Assembly: GCA_963575745.1 (NCBI GenBank)
Contig: CAUYUJ010015303.1
Location: 279,655 to 342,083, forward strand
Origin: Prorocentrum cordatum
Taxonomy: Eukaryota; Sar; Dinophyceae; Prorocentrales; Prorocentraceae
Direction: 5' to 3'
Length of the DNA: 62,429 nt
This document shows positions 39,881-50,744 of the stretch, piece by piece. The translations under genes were made by a program, and so were the position numbers. The notes beneath the pieces are model-generated. The model ran no database searches and was not told the DNA's origin. It saw nothing but the letters and a program-made list of their open reading frames with translations. How positions within the stretch are numbered: position 1 is the stretch's first letter; each line of letters opens with the position of its first letter.

Positions 39881-40789
39881 TAGTGGAGGTGTTTTGCGCT
39901 GCTGGTTGCGTGTGTGTGCTAGCGGCGGTGATCATGGTAATGGTTGCGTTGTTGGTTGTGCTGGTGGCTGTGCTGGCAGCTGCGCTCGTGCATGAGGTGT
40001 CTGTTTCATAGGATTGATCCACATACATGGGCGTTGGAGCGGTTTGCATGCGCTGGCCCATTCTTAAAACCCCGAGCCGATAAGTGGTCCCAACGGGGTG
40101 TTCGTTACATTTTTCGTGGGGTGGTTGGTTGTATGTGTGTTGGTGTTTGTGTTTGTGGTTATGGTTGTGTTTGTGGTTGCGTTGTTGGTTGCGCTGGTGA
40201 CGGCGCTGATGGTGTTGCTCGCGCTTGTGATGGCGATTGTTCCCGTGACCCAGCTTTTTCCCAACAGGGCTTCGTGATGACCCCCGCTTCATGTGCACAG
40301 AAGGGCCCATGCCAACCCTGCAGCGCGCTCGCAACGAGTTCTTTTCAAAGTCCCGACCGCACCGCTGTCGGACAACAAGCATCTAGCTGCTTATACCCGA
40401 CAGCCTCGCTGACGGAAACCAAGCATGTAGCTGCTTTTACACGAAAGCACCGCTGACGCAGGACAGAGATCTAGTTGCCTATGCCGACAGCCCCTGCCCG
40501 TTGAACGAACGAGGTTAAGTTGCGAAGCGCTGGGCCCAATCAGGGTCTCAAGGGTCTGCTTGGGCGCTTGGCGGGGGCTGGCGGCATCGGGGGAGGGGGG
40601 GGGGGGGGGTAGGTTGGGGGCCGCTTGGAGGTACAGTGTGGTTTTGGGCGGCTGCCTGGGTCTTTGGGGCAGCCTGCGCTGCTGGAGTTTGCGTTGGTTT
40701 GACTCGCGCAGCGCGTCGGCCAGCCACGCCAGACCAACCAGGCCAAACCAGACCAGGCCAAACCAGAATCCGCCACGCTCGAAAACGCG
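39881..40789. other. Low-complexity intergenic DNA
   Basis: Degenerate GTT/GTG words (39,900-40,230), a G11 run (40,599-40,609), and GACCAGGCCAAACC words near 40,730-40,770. No gene is seen. Confidence 0.5.
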
Positions 40790-43700
40790 CTCGCGCGCGT
40801 TTTCCCAAGTACATACATGGAAAATTCATGATACGTTGAAATTCCAATCGGTCACCGCTAAGGGCCCACTTCAGTTCCCAAGCCAAGCATGACGATTCTT
40901 CTTGTGGGCAATACAGAAACCACCACGCGCGAGTGCGCGCGCGCTGGCGCGTTGCATGCAGCACCAATCGGCAGCCACGTAAAAAACAGCATGTTAAGTT
41001 GGAAATCCAGTCGGTCACCGCTAAGGGTTCACTTTAGTTTCCAGGCCAACATGGCGATTGATCGATTGTGGACAATAGGCAAAGCACCACGCGCGCGAGC
41101 GCGCGCGCGCGTCGGCGCGCTGCGCGCAGCACCAGTAGGCGGTCACATAAAAACCGCATGTTAAGTTGGAAACCCAGTCGGTCACCGCAAAACGGCCAAC
41201 TTGAACTTCCAGGCCAACGTGACCACTGACCCATTGCGGCAACGCGGAATGCTCCGCGCGCGAGAGCGCGGGTGGTTCACGAAAGGACAGACTTGCACAA
41301 ACTGCATGTTAAGTCGGAAATCCAATAGTTCACCGCTAAGGGTTCACTTCAGTTTCTAGGCCAACGTGGCGATGTGCGATTGTGGGCAATGGGCAACCCA
41401 GAAACCACCACGCGCGAGAGCGCGCGCGCGTCGGCGCATTGTGCACATCGCCACTAGGTTGCCATGGTACGCCGCATGTTAAGTCGGAAATCCAATGTGT
41501 CACCGCTAAGTGCCCACTTCAGTTTCCAGGCCAACATGGTGAATCTACCAAAATACATGAATGCAGAAAACGCATGATACGTGGGAAATCCAATCTGTCA
41601 CCGCTAAGGGTTCACTTCAGTTTCCAGGTCCAGCATGACGGTTCTTCTTGCGCGGACAATACAGGAACCACCACGCGCGAGCGCGCGCGCGCGTTGGCGC
41701 GTTGGCGCCTTGCACACAACACCAATCGGTGGCCACGTAAATACAGCATGATAGTTTGGAAATCCAGTCGGTCACCGCTAAGGGTTCACTTTAGTTTCCA
41801 GGCCAACATGGCGATTGTTTGATTGTGGACTATAGAGAAAGCACCACGCGCGCGAGCGCGCGCGCGCGTCGGCGCGCTGTACGCAGCACCAATAGGTGGT
41901 CAAGTAAGAACCGCATGTTAAGTTGGAAATCCAGTCGGTCACCGCAAAAAGGCCAACTTGATTTTCCAGGCCAACATGGCCACTTACCCATTGCGGCAAC
42001 GCGAAATGCTCGGCGCGCGAGAGCGCGCGTGGTTCACGAAAGGACAGACCTGTAACCACTGCATGTTAAGTCTGAAATCCAATCGTTCACAGCTAAGGTT
42101 CGCTTCAGTTTCCAGGCCAACGTGGCGATGTGCGATTGTGGGCAATGGACAACCCAGAAACCACCGCGCGCGAGAGCGCGCGCGCGTCGGCGAATTGTGC
42201 ACATCGCCACTAGGTTGCCATGATAAACCGCATGTTAAGTTGGAAATCCAATATGTCACCGCTAAGGGGTCACTTCAGTTTCCAGGTCAGCATGGTGAAT
42301 ATGTCAAAATGCACGCATGCAAAAAATGCGTGATACGTGGGAAATCCAATCGGCCATCGCTAAGGGTTCACTTGAATTTTCCAGGCGCAGCATGGCGATT
42401 CTTCTTGTGCGGACAATACAGAAACCACCACGCGCGAGCGCGCGCGCGCGCGTTGGCGTGTTGCACGCAACACCAATCGGTGGTCACGTAAAAACAGCAT
42501 GTTAAGTTGGAAATCCAGTCGGTCACCGCTAAGGGTTCACTTTAGTTTCCAGGCCAACATGGCGATTGTTTGATTGTGGGCAATAGATAAACCACCACGC
42601 GCGCGAGCGCGCGCGCGCGCGCGTCGGCGCGTTGTACGCAGCACCGCTAGGCGGCCACGTAAAACCACATGTTCTGTTGGAACATCCAATCGGTCACCAA
42701 TAAAGGTTCCACTTTAGTTTCCAGGCCAACATGACCACTGACCCATTGCGGCAACACGCAGTCCTCCGCGCGCGGGAGCGCGCGCTGATCACAAAAATGC
42801 CAGACCTGCCAACACCAACATATTATTTTGGAAATCCGATCGGCCACCGCCAAGGGTTCACTTCAGTTACTTCAGTTTCCAGCCCAGCATGACGATGTGC
42901 TATTTTGACCATGGGCAATACAGAAATATCATGCGCGAGAGCGCGCGCGCGCGTCGGCGCGTTGTGCGCATCACCACTAGGTGGCCACGGTAAGCCGCAT
43001 TTAAAACTGGAAATCCAATCGGTCACCGCTAAGGGTTCACTTCAGTGTCCAGGCCAACATGGCGATAATTCGATTGTGGGCAATACAGAAATCACCTCGC
43101 GCGCGCGCGTCGGCGCGTTGCGCGCAGCACCAATCGGCGGTCACGTACAAACCGCATGTTAAGTTAGAAATCCAATCGGCCACGGTATGGGTTCACTTCA
43201 GTTGCCAGGCCTACGTAGCGACTGTTCTATTGCGGTTATACAAAAATCGCGCGCGCGTGCCAGCGCTTTGTACGCAATAGGCGACCACGTTGAAACCTAA
43301 TGTTAAGTTGGAATTCCAATCGACCACATCGAACGGTTCACCCCGATCTCCAATTGACAGACCAACGCGGCGACCCCCATGTCGGGCAACACGGGGGCCA
43401 CCGCGCGCGGGGGCGAGCGCGCGCGCGCGCTGGCGCGGCGCACGGCGCATCAAGTGCCAATCGGCCGACACGAAGCAAACGCATGTTAAGATGGATGACC
43501 GCTAGGGCTCCGCAGGGGTTCCACATGTCAACATGGCGGACCGCCACGCGATAGAGCGCGCGCGCGGGCGTCGATGCTGCTGCGTTGGGCTCCGCACCGA
43601 TACATGGTCACGTTGAACGCGCATGTGGTCAGTTAGATCAAATCGAAGATCCTGAAGGGATCAGTTTAGTTTCCAGGTGGATACGGCGACTGTTCTACCA

Positions 43701-44105
43701 TTGGCAATACAGAAGCCACCGTGCGCGAGAGTGCGCGTCGGCACGTTGCACGTTGCATCAATAGACGGACACGTAAACACATCGCGTGGGTTTGACATAA
43801 GGGTGCGATTTGGTTCCCAAGCCAACGCGGCGACCGACTGCCACATTGCGGAGCAGCCAGCGCGCGGGCGCACGAGCGTTTGCGTCTTGCGCGTGCCATT
43901 GCCAGCCGCACCCCGCCCACCGCTAAGTCGACGCGCCCACTTCGTGACCTGGTGGGTCCCCAAGCCGCAAGCCAACATGGCGACTTCGCTTACCGATGTG
44001 GTCAACGCTGAACTCGCCACCGCGGCTGGCAGGCCACCGCGGCGAACGAGCCACCGCCAACCACGTCGCGCCGCTCACCGCTAAGGACCCGCTTCGGTTT
44101 CCAAG
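40790..44105 (+). repeat. 168-bp satellite array 2 with about 755-bp higher-order repeat
   Basis: About 19-20 monomers of the same 168-bp family as array 1, in the same orientation. Between 40,829 and 43,000 the monomers form five-unit sets: one short unit of about 97 bp marked by GCATGATACGTGGG, and one unit with GGTTCACGAAAGGACAGAC. The marks recur at 40,829/41,575/42,331 and at 41,274/42,031/42,787, a period of 746-757 bp. After 43,100 the array becomes irregular. Confidence 0.9.
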
Positions 44106-45432
44106 CCGCGTTGCGACAACCCCATATATTTCAAACTGCTGCACGCCGCGCGCCCTGGAACTGGAATAATCCTGGGTCGCCCTCGGGACCTCGGGACAAC
44201 ACACGCACACTGCTGCCACATGCAATGGCAATGCAATGCAACCGACCAGCGCAAAGGCGATACCCGCGCCGAGCCGCCGAGCCGACACGGCGCCCCCATG
44301 CCAAACATTTTATGCATCACATGTGTTGCACAACCTATGTTGCACAGAATCTATTGCACCATATCTTTATTTAGGTGTATATATCTCCATCGCTTGCAGC
44401 GGCCCCCCCAAGACCCAAGACGCCTCGAGCGGCCGCGCGACAGGCCAAGGGCGCCCCCGAGAACCACGAATCCGCAGACAGAGGCCCCAAGGTTCCCAAA
44501 ACTGACCCAACATGTAAGCAATGACGTAACACTGGCTCTTGCAGTTTCGCCTGCGTGAGTTGAATTTCGCACTGCGCGGTCGCGCCCTAGATGGCTTGAG
44601 AGAGCCTTGCGGAAGTCCCAAGAGAGCCACGGGAACGCCCAATGCTGCCCCGCGACCCGCGACGGCCGCACGAGGCAGAGTTTTGGGGGCCCATTGGGGG
44701 AAAGACGCTTCTATGGGGACCCACCGTACTCTTAAACCAAACTACGCACAGAGAAAGCCCAACTATGGCCCGCGCGAGCCTCAAGAGCGGGCACAATGTC
44801 ATTGATGTCTTGGACCTGGCCCCAAGTTGGTTCCAAGGCGCCCCCCCGAGAGGATTGAGACCTGAGAGGCCCCCCCAGCCCAACGGCCCCGAGAGCAAAA
44901 GGTTAGCGAATGCGTCCCCCCCCACTTGGGGCCACTGGGGGCCTGGGGAATCCTTCAAGCCAAGCCGCGTGCTGCCAGGCAAGATCCAACAAGACAGTGC
45001 AGCCCGCGACGCCTTCAATGTCCAATGTCCAATGGCGCACTACACTCAACAGGCAACATATGCTTAGATTGCCGACCCGCCCTCGAGGTCAGCTACGAGC
45101 AGCGGCGCACACAACAACTGCAAATCTGAAACTGACAGAGGGCGCCCGCGACGCCTGCGCAACGAATTGCGCGAGGAGCCCATTCCCCCCCCTCATTCTC
45201 TCTTCTCTCCAGTCCTCCATCCTCCCGCCCATTCCTGACCGCCCCGCAAAGTAGGACAGCAAGACGCGTTTGCCAGCGTGGGGGGGAATGGGCATGTGAA
45301 ACCCCGCCCTCCCTCCTCCTTGCTTACCTCCTTCCTTTCCTCCTCCCTCCCTCTCTCAGTCTCTCCCTCAACGTGAAGACGGAGTCGGAGTGTGAGTGCG
45401 TGTGTGTGAAAGGCCCCACCCCCCGCATCCCG
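44106..45432. other. Intergenic, no gene seen
   Basis: CCCC/GGCC-rich DNA with a few CCCAAGAC words. A CTTGCAGTTTCGC motif near 44,538 is also present near 33,330, beyond the end of array 1. No coding motif was found. Confidence 0.45.
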
Positions 45433-47922
45433 TTACAAACCAGATGGCCTGTGGTCACGCACAGCGGAGATCGCCTCCATGGCCCGCTTCCGTTTGACTC
45501 GTAGTCTGAATGAAGCGGGCTCCTGAACGGTGGACGTATTGGGATTCGTCGTTGCACGGTGTTCTTTCAGATGCCGCTCCACGGCCATTTGCCTATACAG
45601 CGCCCGTGCATCCTCACCGAGACCCCTCCACTGTCCAGACAATCGTCGCATATCATCCCGCTGCGCTTCCGTCCCAGGGCGAAGCCCACGTGCTTTGTTG
45701 ACCGCGACGAATTGCATCCATGCACTCTGTGTTCGGGTCCGTGACTCTGTGATGGCCCTCTTCCTAGTACGTCGAGGCCGCTGTATGACTGATGCACGTT
45801 TGATTGCTGCTGTTATGTCCGATGCCTTGACGTGGTGTCGTGCACACGCATGTGTTCTTACTTCTGCCAACTTCGAAATCATCCTCTGGCGAACGAACTT
45901 ACGATACGTTCGAAGTGAGAGTTGGCCTGGTGTCAACGTTCGGCCTCGCATCCCCTTCACTTCCTGTCCCAATATGTGTTTCCTCTCTTCGTTCAGGGAC
46001 GTCAACGGAATAGACTGGAGACATCGACGGAGGAAACGATGTGCTTCTCGGCCACGTGCACCCGCCAGCTTGTCCGCCCATGCACTGGAAAAGCCATCGA
46101 GACAACGTGCGCAAGCGTCCCGCTTTGCACGTAGATCACTGGTGCACCTCGCAACCCTCTCCTCGTCGTATTCCTCAGCGGCTAGCTCCAATATTGTGAA
46201 CTTCGGCCCAGAACGTTTGAACACAGTGCGGTAGTAAGCCGAACCAGCAGCGACCAACAAGTTCAATGACGCCGTGAAGTACTGCTCGTCCGTGTACTTC
46301 GAAATCGTGGGAAACCGCATTCGGTGAGAAGAATCGGACAATAAAGACGTACATTCTTGCTGCAGCTTGGCGGCGTGGCTCCCGTCCAAAAACGACTTCA
46401 CCAGATCAAACGATTCCTGAGAAGTTTGCTCCAAGCGTTGACGTTGATCAGCTGGCTGTTCATCAACGGGATCGGGTGTTTGTCTCATCTGTGCATCCAC
46501 GCATGCTTTCAACTTCCCGTCGTGCTTCATTACTTTGTCGAGGTATCTCTGGAAAGGCCCGTTGGAGATCACAGACATCATTAAGGTTCTGTTGCCGCGA
46601 TCGGCATCCACAAACTTGATCAGCTTCTTCGCGCGAATGCAATTGTTCGCCCCGTGGTTGACATCCCCTATGCGGGCCGCTGCCTCAGCCTGCTGCTCGG
46701 CATCCTGTTCTGACATATTGTCGCACATCGCGTGGAGGCACTTCGGCAACACCCCATACAAGAACATGCCACGCAACATCCAACAACTGGCCTCCTGGAA
46801 CCCCTTGAAGCGATACATGAGGCAAACGGGGCACCCAGCACTGAATAACATTCTCAACGCTTTCTTGACCATTGCTTTGAAATGTCGTCGGCCTCCACAT
46901 GAGCAGGCGGGGCCGTGGCGGTGAACGATCTGCTCGGACTCAGGGTCGGAATTGAGCACCATTGTGACGAAGTCCACGTCGACCTTTAGCAAATCGCGGG
47001 CACCCGAGGTCATCTCCAATATTAATCTAATCTTGGCCGTCCATCTCCTCATATCCTGGGACTCCTCCAACACATCAAGGAAAGTTGCTCTCTCTGCCAG
47101 AAGATCTAGCTGCGCTTCGAACCTGTCGTGGAACCGCCTGCCCTGCCAAAGATGACCAGCTCGGACCATATTTGAAATCGAATCGCTCTGTAAATCAAAA
47201 TTTGGCCGCAGAGCCAGCATGATCTGATGCGCGTAGCAATCCAACCCGCATACAGTGAACTCCGAAACCGTACCCCGATGTTGTCTCGCCGACTCCTCCA
47301 AAAACCCTTGGATGAGCTTGTTGCAAACATGGGCGTCCTTCGTGAAAACGACGAGCTTCTCTGGGAACATATCTAGTGCAGGTCCACATGCATTGTCTAT
47401 GTCAATCTTGGCGCCAGGCCTCGGCGGGAATATTGTCCACTGCTGCCAGCGGTTGTGTATTGTCCCCCAGTTGCCTCGCGGCAGCGGGACAGCAGGCGCC
47501 GCGAGCTCTAGGGCCCTACTCAGGCAAGTCGGCTGTGGTTCGAGCGGCACGACGTGCAATACTTGAGACAAGTTCAGAAATGTAGTTCGTTTGTTCCGGC
47601 CACGCTTCTTCTCATGCTGATCTTTGTCTTGGTGGGGCTCATCAGGGTCGTGTGGTCGTGGCGGCCGTCGTACCCACATGTCTGCATCATCCATCGTCGA
47701 CGTGACTAGCAAACCGCGCGACCCTGCTGCGCCTGCGCTGAGGAATGATCGTGCGCCATCTACTTGAGCGCGGACGTGGGAGACAACAGCGCGGCGAATC
47801 TCGGCACCCGTCGATTCTCTGATATCTACGGCGATCTGGAGGCCAGCAGCACGAAGTTCGCGCGTCCTCAACATCTTATCCTGGAGATTCGTTGCCACCC
47901 CCCCATTTTCAACGGCGAACAT
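45433..47922 (-). CDS. Transposase-like protein (829 aa) with HMG-box-like C-terminus
   Basis: A single open frame from an ATG at 47922. Around residues 170-240 it has IDIDNACGPALDMF, VVFTKDAHVC and CGLDCYAHQIMLAL, a Cys-x4-Cys-x2-His-like block within a helical/strand region that recalls hAT-type transposases. A Cys-rich insert (about 346-400, HGPACSCGG and CPVCLMYRF) follows, and then a long helical part. A late SLNEERKHILGQEVKGMRG segment resembles the hAT dimerisation region in place and polarity, but weakly. Residues about 734-785 (AWMQFV...SGQWRGLGEDARALY) are spaced like an HMG box. Lys/Arg-rich C-terminus. The transposase-derived reading is inference. It is large, intronless and, like everything else, on the minus strand. 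A 65-bp inverted repeat overlaps the start codon. Confidence 0.65.
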   Translation of the reverse strand: MFAVENGGVATNLQDKMLRTRELRAAGLQIAVDIRESTGAEIRRAVVSHVRAQVDGARSFLSAGAAGSRGLLVTSTMDDADMWVRRPPRPHDPDEPHQDKDQHEKKRGRNKRTTFLNLSQVLHVVPLEPQPTCLSRALELAAPAVPLPRGNWGTIHNRWQQWTIFPPRPGAKIDIDNACGPALDMFPEKLVVFTKDAHVCNKLIQGFLEESARQHRGTVSEFTVCGLDCYAHQIMLALRPNFDLQSDSISNMVRAGHLWQGRRFHDRFEAQLDLLAERATFLDVLEESQDMRRWTAKIRLILEMTSGARDLLKVDVDFVTMVLNSDPESEQIVHRHGPACSCGGRRHFKAMVKKALRMLFSAGCPVCLMYRFKGFQEASCWMLRGMFLYGVLPKCLHAMCDNMSEQDAEQQAEAAARIGDVNHGANNCIRAKKLIKFVDADRGNRTLMMSVISNGPFQRYLDKVMKHDGKLKACVDAQMRQTPDPVDEQPADQRQRLEQTSQESFDLVKSFLDGSHAAKLQQECTSLLSDSSHRMRFPTISKYTDEQYFTASLNLLVAAGSAYYRTVFKRSGPKFTILELAAEEYDEERVARCTSDLRAKRDACARCLDGFSSAWADKLAGARGREAHRFLRRCLQSIPLTSLNEERKHILGQEVKGMRGRTLTPGQLSLRTYRKFVRQRMISKLAEVRTHACARHHVKASDITAAIKRASVIQRPRRTRKRAITESRTRTQSAWMQFVAVNKARGLRPGTEAQRDDMRRLSGQWRGLGEDARALYRQMAVERHLKEHRATTNPNTSTVQEPASFRLRVKRKRAMEAISAVRDHRPSGL

Positions 47923-47979
47923 CCACTGAAGATCGTTCGGTTATGGGCCATAACCGAGCGACTTACAGTGGATGTTCGC
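47915..47979. repeat. 65-bp near-perfect inverted repeat over the start of the 829-aa ORF
   Basis: The arms 47,915-47,946 and 47,948-47,979 pair at 28 of 32 positions around a single central base. The outer 14 bp (GCGAACATCCACTG) and inner 9 bp (CGGTTATGG) are perfect. On the minus strand the interior reads GTAAGT at one end and CTTCAG at the other, so a 41-nt mini-intron or introner-like insertion is possible. The duplicated outer words would be left either side of it. Confidence 0.8.
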
Positions 47980-48114
47980 GCACGCCTGGGAGGTAGGGGT
48001 AGAACGGTCATCGGGGGGGAGAGGGTTGCAATGATGTGATATGGGTGTTGTCGCATGTGCATGCGTATGTGTAGGTATATAGATACTAGCAAAAGTCTCT
48101 GGGCACGGGATCCG

Positions 48115-48624
48115 TCATTCGCGGAAGTATTTGATAATGATTGGGGCCAAGGGCGGATTAACATCTACAGTGCCCCAGGCATGTTGGGTCAGGGGCGGTG
48201 GCAACGAATCGTGGGGGTCCTTCGCATCCAGAGCACACACGCCGAATGCCGCCGTGCTACACCGTTCGGCGAAGCTGCTGCTGGCCTCCTGCACTCTCTG
48301 ATGCGCGCTGGCCGCCAGGCGCCTCTGAACGCCTGCGGCGATCCTGGCACGGTGCGCATCTCCGAGCCTGCGGCCACGACCTCGCCCAGCGTGTTGGACA
48401 GGGGCCCCTCCGCGGCCACGACCTCGCCCAGCAGCTGGGACAGGGGCCCCTCGTGCGCGGCCACGACCTCGCCCAGCATGTTGGACAGGGGCCCCTCGTG
48501 CGCGGCCGCGACCACGCCCAGCAGCTGGGGCAGGGCCAGGGCCTGCATGGCCACGGCCTCCACCGTCTGCCTGGGGCTCTGGCGCTGGCGGCGGGCCGCC
48601 GCCGTCCAGCAACAGCCTCCACAT
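48115..48624 (-). CDS. Small spliced-leader-tagged gene with 48-bp repeats
   Basis: A spliced-leader relict ends at 48,643, and the first ATG downstream of it opens a 169-residue Gly/Arg/Ala/Pro-rich frame. A second frame (about 48,560-48,189) is also open and reads more like a protein, with repeated LLGEVVAAHEGPLS units. The two frames overlay the same 45-51-bp tandem repeat (about 48,380-48,530), so the coding frame cannot be decided from sequence. No function recognised. The leader, the compact size and the absence of introns suggest a processed retrocopy. Confidence 0.5.
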   Translation of the reverse strand: MWRLLLDGGGPPPAPEPQADGGGRGHAGPGPAPAAGRGRGRARGAPVQHAGRGRGRARGAPVPAAGRGRGRGGAPVQHAGRGRGRRLGDAHRARIAAGVQRRLAASAHQRVQEASSSFAERCSTAAFGVCALDAKDPHDSLPPPLTQHAWGTVDVNPPLAPIIIKYFRE

Positions 48625-48664
48625 GGAGGTCCAAAATGGATCCTCGAGCCAAAATGGCTACGCA
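48625..48664 (-). other. Relict spliced leader, followed by a second degenerate copy
   Basis: The minus strand at 48,664-48,643 reads TGCGTAGCC, ATTTTGG, CTCGAG: the 22-nt DinoSL with two substitutions. After a 3-nt gap, CCATTTTGG (about 48,639-48,631) begins a decayed second 15-nt copy, parallel to the triple relict at 19.9 kb. Confidence 0.85.
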
Positions 48665-49779
48665 GTGGTTGCGTCGGTAGGCGACGTGTCGAGTCTGAGC
48701 GTTGTGAATACATCGATTGTGGCCCGAACTTGCTGATGTGCGCGTTGTGTGATGTGTTTGTTTTCTTGTGCGTGCTCAGTGTCGTGCGAGAACCAACGGG
48801 GACCGAGACGCACCAAGATCCCAAACTCTTGTGGACACAATGGGTCCTAGGTTAATCAACGAACGTGAATGCTCGAATGTTAGAATCGCCTGTTTCCTAA
48901 CTATTGTTCAACATGGTTGGGAAATGTATTGACGTAGCCAACCTCTTGGGGCTCCCTACGTGGGCGGATGGGACCATCGTTTTTCATGCATGATGGGCGC
49001 AGGGGCGAAAACCAAAAGTACCCAGAAGAGCCGTTACGATCAAAAAGTTATATGTCGCCGTCGGGGGACCACGACACTGCGGGCAAGCATTCGCAACGAC
49101 GCGCCCACGATTATGGTGATGCGCGTGTGTGTAGTTACGAGTGCGCTTATTGTCGTTTTCATTGTGATAGACATGCTTTTAATGAGTTGCCGATATTGGT
49201 TGTTATATCTGGTTTCTGGGTGGGATAATATGTTGCCCAAGCTGCGAAGTGTCGTGTGATGAAAAGGGGGCGCTTAGAAACCTAATCGCTTCATGTGAGT
49301 ACGTTGTGTAATAATCCTACGAGCACAGGCTGAGAGACCCCAGTTGAAATTGCAATTACCACGGATAACACCTTCACGCACGTCGAGAGAATCGCATTGG
49401 ACACGATTGCCTACAACAAATACTATTGCACAAAAGCTGGAATATTAAAAAATACAAGCCATGCCCATGGACTTGTTACCCGAAATATTTAGACACATAG
49501 GAAATATGTTTCCCAACAGCACCTTTACATGGGGCGACAAACATGTTGAACTTATGCCCCTTGTAAAGATCTGAACTGAGGGGCTCTGGGACCTTCCTGA
49601 AACGTTTTTTACTCTTATGCAGGAGGCAGCCATACAATCGTCGATCCTACGACGACTCTCCCCAACAGAGAAACATCGAAGGCCCTCGGAGCGTCCAACA
49701 TTGTTCTTTTGTGCCTTCGATATGCTGGTCGCCTCTCGTCCGCTCCCCCCCTCCTGGAAGCAATTCTGAGGCCACTTAG
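48665..49779. other. Intergenic, AT-richer, no gene seen
   Basis: Mixed sequence with no repeats of note and no frame showing domain-like wording. It lies upstream of the spliced-leader-tagged gene. Confidence 0.45.
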
Positions 49780-50480
49780 GGCTTCGTGGGGGCCGTTTGG
49801 GGATCTCTTGGGGCGTTTTTGCCTGCGATATGCCTGTCGCCTCTCGTCCGCTCCCCCGCTCCTGGAGGGAATTCTGAAGGCACTGAAGGCTTCGTGGGGG
49901 CCGTTTCGGAGCCTCTTCGGCCTTCTTTTGGGCCTCCCGGGGGGGCTCTTAGGGCCCTCTCGGGCCGTCTTGGGTGCCTCTTGGGCCGTCTTGGGGCCGT
50001 CTGAGACCCGCCTCGGCGCCTCTTGGGCTGTCGTGGGCCGTCTTGGGCCGCTCCTGGGGTCGTCTTGGGTGCCTCTTGGGCCGTCTTGGGCGCCTCCTGG
50101 GCCGTCCTGGGGCCGTCCTGGGGCGTCTTGGGACCGTCTGGGGGCCCTCCTGGCCCGTCTTGGGGCTCTCTTGGGGTCCTCTTCGGCCGTCTTGGAGCGG
50201 TCGGGGGGGCTTCTTGGGCCGTCTTGGAGCGTCGGGAAGCCGACGAGGCGAGGAGGCCGAAAACATAGAAAAACACAGTAGAAATCGACGATTTCTGTCG
50301 CTCGGGGCCCTCTTGGGAGGCCTCTTGGGAGGCCTCTTCGGGCGTCTTGGACGCCTCTTGGGCCGCCTGGGGCGAATCTCGGGCGTCTTGGGCCCATCTT
50401 TAAGCGTGCCGGGGCTCTCCGGGGCTGTCTTGGGGGCTTCTGGGGGCCCTCTCGACATGTCCTGGGGCCTGCCTGGGCGG
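49780..50480. repeat. GGGCCGTCTTGG minisatellite block
   Basis: Degenerate 11-14-bp units, mostly GGGCCGTCTTGGG, with both strands open as Pro/Arg/Gln-rich or Gly/Leu/Ser-rich artefact frames. Two copies of a short block CTCTCGTCCGCTCCCCC occur near 49,733 and 49,839. Confidence 0.65.
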
Positions 50481-50570
50481 CCCGGGGCGGCCCGGGGCCA
50501 GCCCGGGGCGGTTTTGAGTCATTTGAGCCTGCGCCCTTCTGGCACGCACTGGGCCCTGCAATGTTGTGGA

Positions 50571-50601
50571 GACTAGGGCTGACCCGTGGACTCCGTCCAC
50601 G
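50571..50601 (-). other. Recurrent stem-loop, copy 4
   Basis: Stem CGTGGAC (50,585-50,591), loop TCC, GTCCACG (50,595-50,601), preceded by GACTAGGGCTGACC. It starts copy 2 of the duplication. Confidence 0.75.
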
Positions 50602-50744
50602 ACATCTTTCTGGAATGGTTCTCGGAGGAACGGCGCAGATTGCACCGAAAATCTACAAACACGGCGGCGGCTCGGGCGGCGGCAGCGAGACCGCGCCTTC
50701 GTGTCCGAGCTCTTGCAGCGCTCCAGCGGCTTGGCCCAGCGCAC
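50571..50744 (-). pseudogene. PPR-associated leader without PPR unit
   Basis: Nearly identical to the leader at 23.25-23.41 kb (MRWAKPLERC, RSRCRRPSRRRVC), but the PPR unit that follows there is absent. Right after SALVS the sequence becomes unrelated. The switch coincides with the stem-loop boundary. Confidence 0.6.

Noticed and set aside
29135-44105. Possible CRISPR array
   Set aside because: Units are 168 bp and similar along their whole length, without short repeats separated by unique spacers; eukaryotic context.
44106-45432. tRNA or small RNA gene search in the unassigned stretches
   Set aside because: No cloverleaf with conserved A/B box, no 5S or U6 wording was found by eye.
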